Source: an uncultured Sutterella sp. (GTDB taxonomy: Bacteria > Pseudomonadota > Gammaproteobacteria > Burkholderiales > Burkholderiaceae_F). Taken from it: DNA of 14,938 nt. The translations under genes were made by a program, and so were the position numbers. A model generated the notes under the pieces. The model had not been told where the DNA came from. It worked only from the letters and a program-made list of their open reading frames with translations, and made no database searches. Shown here in pieces: positions 1-7,257 of this stretch (positions are counted from its first letter, which is position 1; every line of letters starts with the position of its first letter). The stretch lies in the NCBI GenBank assembly GCA_900764215.1, contig CAAFNI010000127.1:1-14938 (forward strand). Reading direction: 5' to 3'.

Positions 1-815
1 ACGGCAATGCGCGTATCGCCTTCGCCGTGCCGCGGAATGCCCTGCATCATGACGGCGGCGGCCGCTGCGGCCATGAGCGCACTCCGGCCTTTTTCCGGGT
101 CGGATCCCGCATGCGAAGGCACGCCCGTGAATTCGATGTCGATCTTGGTCGTGGCGAGAAAGCCCGACCGAATGACCGCAGCCTCTCCGAGCCCGCAGCA
201 GACGCCCACGTGCGCTCCGAAGAACCAGTCAAGATCATCCACGACGCCCGCAGCTGCCATCGGAGCGGCGCCCCGCGTGCCCTCTTCGGCCGGCTGAAAA
301 ATGAGGCGAAAGCGTCCCTTGAGCTCGTCCTTGTGGTCCGTGATCCAGTGCGCAAGCGCCACACCCGTCGCCGTATGGGCGTCATGGCCGCAGGCATGCA
401 TGTGGCCCGGAATTTCAGAATCAAAGCCTTCGGCCGCGGGCAGGTGCGAAGCGTCATGAAGCTCCTCGACGAGCACGCAGTCCATGTCGAAGCGAAAGCC
501 CGTCGCCGGCCCCTCGCGCCCCGTGTCGAAATCGGCCGTGAGGCCCGTATAGCCTTCTGTCGCCTTGAGAAAGGATTCGGGCACGCCGTGCGCGGCGGCC
601 CGCGCCATCGCCTCATCAACGAGCGCGGCATTGCGGCCCATGACGGCCTCGGGCTTGACGACTGCCGTGCCCATGCGGATGGTCCAGCCGAGCGCCTCCA
701 GCGCCCTCCAGACCTTCCATTGCGTTTCGAATTCCGTCCATCCTTCTTCGGGTCGGCGGTGGATTTCACGGCGAAGCTTCGTCATCTCTTCAACGTACTT
801 TGCGCAGTCCTGCAT
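1..815 (-). CDS. AbgA-like M20D amidohydrolase (partial, C-terminus beyond left edge)
   Basis: This is a zinc-dependent amidohydrolase of peptidase family M20D, closest in recalled sequence to E. coli AbgA, the p-aminobenzoyl-glutamate hydrolase subunit that releases p-aminobenzoate and glutamate from a folate breakdown product. About 271 codons are present; AbgA has about 436, so the C-terminal third is cut off. Visible motifs are LRREIHRRPEEGWTEFET near residues 14-31, FRFDMD at 108-112, the metal-binding HACGHDAHT at about 140-148, the catalytic QPAEEGTRG at about 174-182, AHVG at 201-204 and SHAGSDPEKGRSALMA in the start of the lid domain. The ATG at 815 is preferred because AAGGAG lies 6 nt upstream; the ATG at 820 is too close to it. 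The gene follows fabF on the same strand, behind a strong terminator, so it is probably transcribed separately. AbgA works with AbgB in E. coli; whether a partner follows cannot be seen. Substrate could instead be another N-acyl amino acid. Confidence 0.85.
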   Translation of the reverse strand, partial: MQDCAKYVEEMTKLRREIHRRPEEGWTEFETQWKVWRALEALGWTIRMGTAVVKPEAVMGRNAALVDEAMARAAAHGVPESFLKATEGYTGLTADFDTGREGPATGFRFDMDCVLVEELHDASHLPAAEGFDSEIPGHMHACGHDAHTATGVALAHWITDHKDELKGRFRLIFQPAEEGTRGAAPMAAAGVVDDLDWFFGAHVGVCCGLGEAAVIRSGFLATTKIDIEFTGVPSHAGSDPEKGRSALMAAAAAAVMMQGIPRHGEGDTRIA

Positions 816-888
816 GGCATTCTCCTTGAGTTGCAGAGGTCACTCGATCATTTTCCTCCTCTTTCGGAAGCTTGCGGTGTTCTCCATG

Positions 889-927
889 AAAAAAAGGCAC
901 CCGTCCCAAAAGGAGAGTGCCTTTTTT
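889..927 (-). terminator. Rho-independent terminator after fabF
   Basis: GGCAC at 896-900 pairs with GTGCC at 917-921, and the flanking A7 (889-895) and T6 (922-927) extend the stem. On the minus strand the hairpin ends in a run of seven T. It lies 44 bp after the fabF stop. The T run on both sides makes it potentially bidirectional. Confidence 0.8.
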
Positions 928-970
928 CCGAAGCGCTCACGCGGCGCAGACGGACGAACGCTGAAGCGTC

Positions 971-2209
<1,239 letters not shown>

Positions 2210-2312
2210 GGTGGTATTCCTTGCTTTGTATTCTTGACTGCCGAACATTCTGATACGACTTTCGGCCATAGGGACTAGCGGGTCGGCGTGATCCGCCTTC
2301 CCTTAAAACAAC

Positions 2313-2341
2313 TGTGGGACCCGCCCCAAGCGGATCCCACA
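2313..2341 (-). terminator. Hairpin between acpP and fabF, probable terminator or attenuator
   Basis: TGTGGGACCCGC (2313-2324) and GCGGATCCCACA (2330-2341) form a 12-bp stem with one mismatch and a 5-nt loop. On the minus strand it is followed by GTTGTTTT, a short imperfect T tract. It lies 114 bp after the acpP stop and 103 bp before fabF, so it may stop part of the acpP transcripts and lower fabF relative to acpP. Confidence 0.6.
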
Positions 2342-2455
2342 ATTCAAGTGACTCAACGGACGCCGCTGAGCAATCGTCGTCAACAAGCCCGAAACGCATC
2401 CCCGCACACGGGAGGACGGCCTTAGGCCGGCACGAACGATCGCAGGCGGTTGAGA

Positions 2456-2695
2456 TTACTTGTTGACAGCGGACTTGACGTAGTCGATGGCCTGCTGAAC
2501 GGTACGGAGGTTTTCCTGTTCCGTATCCGGGATTTCGATGCCGAAGGCGTCTTCGAGAGCGAGGGACATTTCGACCGTCGTCAGACTGTCGGCACCGAGG
2601 TCTTCGATGAAGGAGGACTCATTCTTGATGTCTTCTTCCTTGATGCCGAGCTGTTCAGCAACAATCTTCTTAACCTTCAGTTCGATATCTTCCAT
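2456..2695 (-). CDS. acpP: Acyl carrier protein (AcpP)
   Basis: ACP carries the growing acyl chain on a 4'-phosphopantetheine arm and serves fatty-acid, lipid A and phospholipid synthesis in the cytosol. It is 79 residues, the usual size, and strongly acidic. The attachment site is S37 in the motif EDLGADSLTTVE; helix II continues with EMSLALEDAFGIEIPD. Compared with the common DSLDTVEL core, the residue after SL is Thr rather than Asp. GGAG stands 8 nt before the ATG. It lies between fabG (172 bp upstream) and fabF (246 bp downstream). Hairpins followed by T tracts occur on both sides, at 2741-2767 and 2313-2341, which suggests that its transcript is produced separately or at a different level from its neighbours. 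Confidence 0.98.
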   Translation of the reverse strand: MEDIELKVKKIVAEQLGIKEEDIKNESSFIEDLGADSLTTVEMSLALEDAFGIEIPDTEQENLRTVQQAIDYVKSAVNK

Positions 2696-2740
2696 TTCTT
2701 TAACTCCGCTTGAATGGGGTAGGCCCCCGCAGGCGCGGGG

Positions 2741-2767
2741 AAAAAGGTGAAGGGAGAAGCTCCCTTC
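2741..2767 (-). terminator. Rho-independent terminator/attenuator between fabG and acpP
   Basis: On the minus strand GAAGGGA (2767-2761), loop GCTTC, TCCCTTC (2755-2749) form a perfect 7-bp stem, followed by ACC and T5 (2745-2741). It ends 45 bp before the acpP start. A second GC-rich short dyad lies just downstream at about 2724-2740. Confidence 0.6.
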
Positions 2768-2786
2768 GGGATTGAGGTGATTTTAT

Positions 2787-2817
2787 ATTTTACCAAGCAA
2801 GACGCGCTTTGTGTGAA
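2787..2817 (-). promoter_or_regulatory. Possible acpP promoter
   Basis: The AT-rich stretch TAAAATATAAAAT stands out in a GC-rich neighbourhood. A -10 box TAAAAT (2792-2787) and a -35-like TTCACA (2817-2812) are 19 bp apart, longer than the optimum 17. Transcription from here would run straight into the hairpin at 2741-2767, which then would act as a leader attenuator. Weakly supported. Confidence 0.3.
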
Positions 2818-2867
2818 GCGCAAGGACATGACGCCTCAGAAAGCGCCACTCGAGGATCGTGCATGCA

Positions 2868-3629
2868 TCAGCCCATGAACATGCCGCCGTTGACGTGCAG
2901 CGTCGCACCAGTCACATAGGCTCCCGCATCGCTCGCAAGGAAGACGCAGGCATCAGCCACTTCCCGGGCACTGCCGAGACGGCCGAGCGGGATCTGTGCA
3001 AGCAGAGCAGCCTTGTGTTCCTCAGGCAGGCCCGCCGTCATGTCCGTATCGATGAAGCCCGGCGCAACGCAGTTGACCGTGATGCCGCGCGAGCCGATTT
3101 CCCGTGCAAGCGCCTTTGTCATGCCCATGAGGCCCGCCTTGGCGGCGGCGTAGTTGACCTGGCCGGCATTGCCCATGGCGCCCACGACGGACGTGATGGA
3201 AATGATGCGGCCCGAGCGCTGCTTCATCATCGGCCGCACGCAGGCGCGTGCGAGGCGGAAGGCAGATGTGAGGTCGGTTTCGACGACGTCGTTCCATGCG
3301 TCGTCCTTCATGCGCATCACGAGCGTGTCGCGGGTGATGCCTGCGTTGTTGACGAGAACGTCGATGCGACCGAATTCGGCAACCGTGTCGGCCACTGCTT
3401 GGGCGGAAGCTTCGCCGTCACAGACATTGAGCACGATTCCCCGGCCCTTGCCGCCGAGTTCGGCGATGCGCGCGGTAATTCGTTCGGCGCCGGCTTCGCT
3501 TGTAGCCGTACCGATCACAGTGGCGCCAGCCTTCACGAAGGCTTCCAGAATGGCAGCGCCGATGCCGCGGCTCGTGCCGGTCACGAGAGCCACGCGCCCT
3601 TCGAGCGCATTGGCGGAAAACGTCGTCAT
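2868..3629 (-). CDS. fabG: 3-oxoacyl-[acyl-carrier-protein] reductase (FabG)
   Basis: FabG reduces 3-oxoacyl-ACP to 3-hydroxyacyl-ACP with NADPH, the first reduction in each elongation cycle. It is a classical short-chain dehydrogenase of 253 residues (usual 244-250). The nucleotide-binding motif TGTSRGIG is at 17-24, NNAG at 94-97, and the catalytic residues are S147 in SVVG, Y160 and K164 in NYAAAKAG. SVVGAMGNAGQVNY and VAPGFIDTDMT are diagnostic of FabG among SDR proteins. The start has GGAG 8 nt upstream. The N-terminus is about five residues longer than in E. coli. It follows fabD by 61 bp and precedes acpP by 172 bp in the fab cluster. Confidence 0.97.
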   Translation of the reverse strand: MTTFSANALEGRVALVTGTSRGIGAAILEAFVKAGATVIGTATSEAGAERITARIAELGGKGRGIVLNVCDGEASAQAVADTVAEFGRIDVLVNNAGITRDTLVMRMKDDAWNDVVETDLTSAFRLARACVRPMMKQRSGRIISITSVVGAMGNAGQVNYAAAKAGLMGMTKALAREIGSRGITVNCVAPGFIDTDMTAGLPEEHKAALLAQIPLGRLGSAREVADACVFLASDAGAYVTGATLHVNGGMFMG

Positions 3630-3645
3630 AACTCTTTCTCCAGTC

Positions 3646-3700
3646 GTCAGTTCAGCAATTGTCAGTACGGAATACTCTGTACGGAATATGTCAGTTCAGC
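3646..3700. repeat. Nested short direct repeats at the fabD-fabG junction
   Basis: GTCAGTTCAGC occurs at 3646-3656 and again at 3690-3700; between them GTACGGAATA occurs at 3665-3674 and 3679-3688. The right-hand 11-mer contains the fabD stop codon (3691-3693). The pattern looks like a small local duplication that lengthened the intergenic gap. Confidence 0.7.
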
Positions 3701-4620
3701 TTTTCGAGGACCGCCGCAAGCGAAGCGGCGTCGAAGACGTTGTGGCCGTTGATCTCCGGCGCCGTGCGGCGCAAAAGTCCCGTGAGGACCTTCCCGGGAC
3801 CGCATTCGACGATGTCGGTGATGCCGCCAGCCTTCATGCGCTCGATCGTGCGCACCCACTGGACCGGGCCAGCGGCCTGCCGTGCAAGAGCCTTGCGAAT
3901 GGCGTCGGGAGTTTCATGCACCTCAACGTCGACATTGGCGATAACGGGAATCTCAGGCACCCCGAGCTCAATCTCGGCCAAGCGAGCCGCGAGTTTGTCG
4001 GCGGCGGGCTGCATCAGGCTCGAATGGAAGGGAGCGGACACAGGCAGCTCAATGGCGCGGCGGCAGCCGCGGGCCTTAGCGCACTCGAGTGCGCGGGCGA
4101 CCGCTGCCTTCTCGCCCGCGATCACGACCTGGCCGGGCGCATTGAAGTTTACTGCCTCGACGCACCCCGCCTCGCGAGCTTCGGCGACGGCGGCCTCAAC
4201 CGCATCGTCGGCGAGGCCGATGACGGCGGCCATGCCGCCCACCCCCACGGGCACGGCATCCTGCATGGCCTCGGCGCGAAAGCGGACAAGCCGCACGGCC
4301 GTTTCAAGAGACATTGCGCCTGCGGCGCACAGAGCGGAATATTCGCCGAGCGAATGGCCTGCCATCATTTCGGGTCGGCGGCCGCCCGCAGCGATCCATG
4401 CCTCATAGAAGGCAACCGACGAAGCGAGCATCGCAGGCTGGGTGTTGACCGTAAGCGAAAGCGTCTCGGCGGGGCCATCGGCTATGAGGCCGGTGAGCGG
4501 AAAGCCGAGCGCCTTGTCGGCGCGGGCCATCACGCCGGCGACGGTCTCGTTGCCGGCAAAGCCCGACAGCATGCCGACGCTCTGGCTGCCCTGGCCGGGA
4601 AACACGAATGCAATGCGCAT
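3691..4620 (-). CDS. fabD: Malonyl-CoA:ACP transacylase (FabD)
   Basis: FabD moves the malonyl group from CoA to ACP, supplying the extender unit to FabH and FabF. It is 309 residues, the family's usual length. FVFPGQGSQ opens the protein (GQG at 9-11). The nucleophile is S90 in GHSLGEY, R115 (in RFRAEAMQ) binds the malonyl carboxylate, and H199 in APFHS completes the dyad; GQVVIAG lies near 163-169. AAAGGA stands 8 nt before the ATG. It is 111 bp downstream of fabH and 61 bp upstream of fabG, and no terminator is visible on either side, so fabH-fabD-fabG can be one transcript. Confidence 0.97.
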   Translation of the reverse strand: MRIAFVFPGQGSQSVGMLSGFAGNETVAGVMARADKALGFPLTGLIADGPAETLSLTVNTQPAMLASSVAFYEAWIAAGGRRPEMMAGHSLGEYSALCAAGAMSLETAVRLVRFRAEAMQDAVPVGVGGMAAVIGLADDAVEAAVAEAREAGCVEAVNFNAPGQVVIAGEKAAVARALECAKARGCRRAIELPVSAPFHSSLMQPAADKLAARLAEIELGVPEIPVIANVDVEVHETPDAIRKALARQAAGPVQWVRTIERMKAGGITDIVECGPGKVLTGLLRRTAPEINGHNVFDAASLAAVLEKLN

Positions 4621-4731
4621 GAAACTGGTCCTTTGGGTTGAATTGAATCGCGTAGGAGTTTATCAGGTGAGGCATCGTCCGAAAACAGGACTTCCCCTCC
4701 CATGTTGACGGATTGAACGTTTGGCGACGAC

Positions 4732-5712
4732 TTACCAGCGAATGAGCGCCGAGCCCCAGGCCATGCCCGCCCCCACGCCCTGCAGCAGCACGAGTTCGCC
4801 CGGCTTTACCATGCCCGTGCGCACAGCGCGGTCGAGAGCAAGCGGCACGCTCGCCGCCGACGTATTGCCGTGTTCGGCGACGGTCTTCACCATGCGCTCC
4901 TCGGGAATCCCGAGCTTCGCCGCCACCATCGTCATGATGCGCAAATTGGCCTGATGCGGCACGAAGAGCGCGACGTCCTCGGTATGCACGCAGGCCAGGC
5001 CCGCCACCTCCCTTGCGCTCTCGACAAGCCCCTCGACCGCAAGCCGAAAGACCTGGCGGCCGTCCATGCGAATGAAGGGATCGCCAGCGATCGCACCGTG
5101 ATTGAGCGAAGCCGTGAGGCTGAGCACCTTCTCCCCGTAGTCGCCGTCAGCGTACATGCGTGCGGCGAGAATGCCCGGATCGGAAGAAGCCTTGAGCACG
5201 ACAGCGCCCGCGCCGTCGCCGAAGAGCACGCAGGTGGAACGGTCCTTCATGTCGAGGACTCGCGACATCACCTCGGCGCCGATCACGATCGCCGCTCGAT
5301 AGGGGCCAGCGCGCAGCATGGCATCGGCCGCATTGAGCGCATAGATGAAGCCCGCGCAAACGGCCTGAACGTCGAAAGCGGCGCAGCCCTTGGCGCCGAG
5401 TGCGGCCTGAACGCGGCAGGCGACCGACGGAAAGACCATGTCGGGCGTCGTGGTGGCAACGATGATGAGATCGATTTCACCGGCTTCGATCCCGGCGGCC
5501 TCAAGCGCTTCGCGTGCGGCCGCCACGGCCAGCGACGACGTCGTCTCGCCCTCCGCCGCATCGGCGAAGCGGCGGCTTTCTATGCCGGTGCGCGTGCGAA
5601 TCCACTCGTCGCTCGTCTCAATGCCGTCGCGGGCTAGCATGGCTGCAAAGTCCCTGTTGGTGACGATGCGCTGCGGAAGCGCACTGCCCGTGCCTAAAAC
5701 GCGTGAGTACAT
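4732..5712 (-). CDS. fabH: 3-oxoacyl-[acyl-carrier-protein] synthase III (FabH)
   Basis: FabH starts fatty-acid synthesis by condensing acetyl-CoA with malonyl-ACP. The protein has 326 residues (usual 317-330). The thiolase-fold catalytic triad is visible: C119 in VQAVCAGF, H253 in VPHQANLR and N283 in EHGNTSAAS. WIRTRTGIESRR near 37-48 and LFGDGAGAVVL near 163-173 are family hallmarks. GAAGGA lies 8 nt before the ATG. It would normally follow plsX; here the upstream neighbour is a rhodanese gene whose terminator ends about 50 bp before fabH. A TATGAT (5753-5748) just after that terminator could be the -10 of a fabH promoter, but no good -35 accompanies it. Confidence 0.97.
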   Translation of the reverse strand: MYSRVLGTGSALPQRIVTNRDFAAMLARDGIETSDEWIRTRTGIESRRFADAAEGETTSSLAVAAAREALEAAGIEAGEIDLIIVATTTPDMVFPSVACRVQAALGAKGCAAFDVQAVCAGFIYALNAADAMLRAGPYRAAIVIGAEVMSRVLDMKDRSTCVLFGDGAGAVVLKASSDPGILAARMYADGDYGEKVLSLTASLNHGAIAGDPFIRMDGRQVFRLAVEGLVESAREVAGLACVHTEDVALFVPHQANLRIMTMVAAKLGIPEERMVKTVAEHGNTSAASVPLALDRAVRTGMVKPGELVLLQGVGAGMAWGSALIRW

Positions 5713-5762
5713 GGAGGCTTTCCTTCTATGTTCGTAAAAACCCCGAAATCATAACGAAGAAA

Positions 5763-5787
5763 GGAGAGCGCTCGCGATGCGCTCTCC
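5763..5787 (-). terminator. Rho-independent terminator after the rhodanese gene
   Basis: GGAGAGCGC (5763-5771) and GCGCTCTCC (5779-5787) form a perfect 9-bp stem with a 7-nt loop. On the minus strand it is followed by TTTCTTCGTT. It lies 37 bp after the rhodanese stop and separates that gene from fabH. Confidence 0.75.
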
Positions 5788-5823
5788 CTCCATTTGCAAT
5801 AAGACGTAAAACGCCCCGCCGCC

Positions 5824-6225
5824 TTATCTCACGAGCTCATAAGGCCACTGCGTGACTCCAAGAAAGTTGAAGACGTGGCGATAGCCCGAATCGGCAAGCG
5901 CCTCGCCCGCATATTCGGCGCGACGCCCCGTCCTGCAATAAACGAGGACGGGCGTATCAGGATTGGGCGCAAACGGCAGGCGCATGCCCGGACGAATCGT
6001 GTCGACGGGCACGTTGACGGCTCCCTTGATGTGACCCGTAGCAAACTCCTCGGGCGTCCGGACATCAATCACCACGACACCTCCACGCTCCATCATCCTG
6101 CGGGCCTCTTCAGGGCGGATCACCTGATAGGCGGAGCCGGCAGCCAGAAGTGCGGCGGGGACACAGGCAAGCGCAGCGGCGGCGCAGCCCGCCGCGAGCA
6201 GGCTGCGGCGTTCAATCATGGTCAT
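5824..6225 (-). CDS. Exported single-domain rhodanese-like protein
   Basis: This 133-residue protein has an N-terminal export signal (ERRSLL followed by an Ala/Leu-rich stretch to about residue 32) and one rhodanese domain. IDVRTPEEFATGHIKGAVNVPVD at 53-75 is the typical CH2A-type region, and the active-site loop is CRTGRR with the sulfur-accepting C97, followed by AEYAGEALADSGY and NFLGVTQWP. The fold is that of periplasmic PspE/GlpE-like sulfurtransferases, which pass a sulfane sulfur from thiosulfate or similar donors to thiols. The two adjacent arginines before the hydrophobic stretch could be a Tat-type signal, though Sec is equally possible; cleavage after the GSA at 30-32 fits. GAGGAG lies 7 nt before the ATG at 6225; an ATG six bases later is an alternative. 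It has its own promoter (6262-6289) and terminator (5763-5787), so it is an independent unit within the fab cluster. Confidence 0.88.
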   Translation of the reverse strand: MTMIERRSLLAAGCAAAALACVPAALLAAGSAYQVIRPEEARRMMERGGVVVIDVRTPEEFATGHIKGAVNVPVDTIRPGMRLPFAPNPDTPVLVYCRTGRRAEYAGEALADSGYRHVFNFLGVTQWPYELVR

Positions 6226-6261
6226 GGGACCTCTCCTCGAAGATTGTTCAAGCGGACTGTC

Positions 6262-6289
6262 ATTGTACGACAGCGCGCATGCGCGTCAA
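6262..6289 (-). promoter_or_regulatory. Sigma70-type promoter of the rhodanese gene, with a palindromic spacer
   Basis: On the minus strand the -35 is TTGACG (6289-6284) and the -10 is TACAAT (6267-6262), 16 bp apart. Both are close to consensus. The spacer contains CGCGCATGCGCG (6274-6285), a perfect 12-bp palindrome that could be an operator. The -10 ends 36 bp before the start codon. Confidence 0.7.
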
Positions 6290-6333
6290 TGCCGCCCCAA
6301 AAAGGTCGGCACAGACTAGCGCGGGAACGGTTG

Positions 6334-6369
6334 AAAAAAAGGGACCCGTTCGTACGGATCCCTCTTTTT
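6334..6369 (-). terminator. Rho-independent terminator downstream of rpmF
   Basis: GGGACCCG (6341-6348) and CGGATCCC (6355-6362) pair over 8 bp, one of them a wobble on the minus strand, with a 6-nt loop and a minus-strand T7 (6340-6334). T-rich sequence on the other side makes it possibly bidirectional. It lies about 210 bases after the rpmF stop, so the rpmF transcript would carry a long 3' untranslated region. Confidence 0.7.
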
Positions 6370-6573
6370 ATGACTTTGACGATCTCTTCAACATCTTCCG
6401 AGGCGAACTGCAGTGAAGCCTAATCCTTGAAACCTTCACGCGAGTCAGTTCGATCTGTCACTCACCGTGGGGTTCGCGCGTTGCATCCTGCGCGCAAAGA
6501 CTTGCCGGACGGCATGGCGCTGCCAGCCGCATCGGAAGGAAGCTTCTTTGTTGAGAAGACCAGCAGACGCGAA
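6363..6573. other. Noncoding stretch between rpmF and its terminator
   Basis: The interval from the rpmF stop to the hairpin at 6341-6362 shows no plausible gene on either strand. In related bacteria plsX would begin about here; no PlsX-like N-terminus (an IAIDAMGGD-type motif) could be found. It may be a 3' untranslated region or a scar of gene loss. The whole rhodanese-rpmF gap, 6226-6573, holds only this, the terminator and the rhodanese promoter. Confidence 0.5.
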
Positions 6574-6756
6574 TTATTCGTCGGCCTTCGTCGCGATCAC
6601 CTTCTTGCCGCGGTAGAAACCGGTCGGGCTGATGTGGTGACGGCGATGCACTTCACCGGTCGTAGCTTCGATCGCGGTGGGCGGGTTGGTCAAAAAGTCG
6701 TGAGCACGATGATTACCGCGCTTGTTGGTGGATTTCTTGTTCTGCTGAACAGCCAT
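6574..6756 (-). CDS. rpmF: 50S ribosomal protein L32
   Basis: L32 is a small structural protein of the large ribosomal subunit. The 60-residue sequence begins MAVQQNKKSTNKRGNHRAHD and ends GFYRGKKVIATKADE, essentially the standard betaproteobacterial L32, with HRRHHISPTGFYRG in the middle. The open frame extends upstream to 6903, but the ATG at 6756 gives the conserved start. A GGGG run 6 nt upstream is a modest ribosome-binding site. The zinc-binding Cys pair seen in some L32 proteins is absent, as in the usual proteobacterial form. rpmF normally heads the plsX-fabH-fabD-fabG-acpP-fabF cluster and often follows a DUF177 (yceD) gene; here neither yceD nor plsX is adjacent. Confidence 0.96.
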   Translation of the reverse strand: MAVQQNKKSTNKRGNHRAHDFLTNPPTAIEATTGEVHRRHHISPTGFYRGKKVIATKADE

Positions 6757-7034
6757 GGCAAACCCCACGTATACAAAACGAGTGACATTACGAGCGGCCT
6801 GCAGGACGGCACTCGATAACCAACCTGCAGACTTCCGGAAAAATCTCCGCGCTGAGACGCCTTCAAACCGTTGATTCTCAACCGTTTGAAGGGGCCGGCA
6901 CAACCAACCACCCGTGGCGGCAGTTCAGTTGAAACCGTATCCCATCGTGGAAAGTGGCGAATTTTACCAAATTCGCCGGACGTTGGCATCTCTCAAACGC
7001 ATTTTTTTTGACCCGCGTTTTGGATGCGCAAGAA
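6757..7034 (-). promoter_or_regulatory. rpmF upstream region with two strong inverted repeats
   Basis: No gene is evident in the 317 bp between rpmF and the minus-strand tRNA-Gly. Two dyads stand out. One at 6860-6892 pairs 15-nt arms with a single mismatch around a 3-nt loop. The other at 6956-6977 is a perfect 9-bp repeat, GGCGAATTT and AAATTCGCC, around 4 nt. The second contains TAAAAT (minus strand 6966-6961), which could be a -10 box; no convincing -35 lies 16-18 bp from it. The region probably carries the rpmF promoter and leader. Confidence 0.4.
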
Positions 7035-7066
7035 AAAAGGGGAGGCTTGACGCTTCCCCTTTTCTC
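7033..7066 (-). terminator. Terminator of the minus-strand tRNA-Gly
   Basis: The arms 7035-7046 and 7052-7063 form a long stem (AAAAGGGGAGGC against GCTTCCCCTTTT) with a 5-nt loop. On the minus strand one position is an A-C mismatch and a T6 (7038-7033) follows. It begins 8 bp after the tRNA 3' end. Confidence 0.75.
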
Positions 7067-7073
7067 TGAAACC

Positions 7074-7149
7074 TGGAGCGGGAGACGAGTCTCGAACTCG
7101 CGACCTCAACCTTGGCAAGGTTGCGCTCTACCAACTGAGCTACTCCCGC
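7074..7149 (-). tRNA. tRNA-Gly (GCC)
   Basis: The 76-nt cloverleaf includes an encoded CCA. The acceptor arm GCGGGAG pairs with CTCCCGC, the D arm is GCTC/GAGC, the anticodon stem is CAACC/GGTTG with loop TTGCCAA (anticodon GCC), and the T arm GCGAG/CTCGT carries TTCGAGA. It is identical in every base to the two plus-strand copies at 10983 and 11143 but points the opposite way. It has its own promoter (7172-7199) and terminator (7033-7066). Confidence 0.97.
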
Positions 7150-7171
7150 ATGCGTCCTGCGAAGGATTTGA

Positions 7172-7199
7172 ATTGTACACGTTTTTTAGTGCCGCGCAA
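7172..7199 (-). promoter_or_regulatory. Promoter of the minus-strand tRNA-Gly
   Basis: The -35 is TTGCGC (7199-7194) and the -10 is TACAAT (7177-7172), with a 16-bp spacer. The -10 ends 22 bp before the tRNA 5' end, the spacing expected for a short leader removed by RNase P. Confidence 0.65.
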
Positions 7200-7210
7200 G
7201 CCCCGTCATC

Positions 7211-7244
7211 AAAAAAGAGCAAGAAATACCGTAAATACGGTATT
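7211..7244 (-). terminator. Probable terminator of the SNF2 helicase gene
   Basis: AATACCGTA (7225-7233) and TACGGTATT (7236-7244) are a perfect 9-bp inverted repeat separated by AA. On the minus strand it is followed by TCTTGCTC and T6 (7216-7211). The stem is AT-rich and the T run is displaced by 8 nt, so it is a moderate terminator; a protein-binding site is an alternative. It starts 13 bp after the helicase stop. Confidence 0.5.
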
Positions 7245-7257
7245 GCCACTTCCTTTT

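Noticed and set aside
47..769. Minus-strand open frame of 240 codons in a different frame of the amidohydrolase gene
   Set aside because: Its translation is Arg/Ser/Pro-rich noise, whereas the neighbouring frame from 815 gives HACGHDAHT and QPAEEGTRG.
6690..6989. Minus-strand open frame over the rpmF leader, considered as a yceD (DUF177) remnant
   Set aside because: The sequence shows no DUF177 features and overlaps rpmF in another frame.
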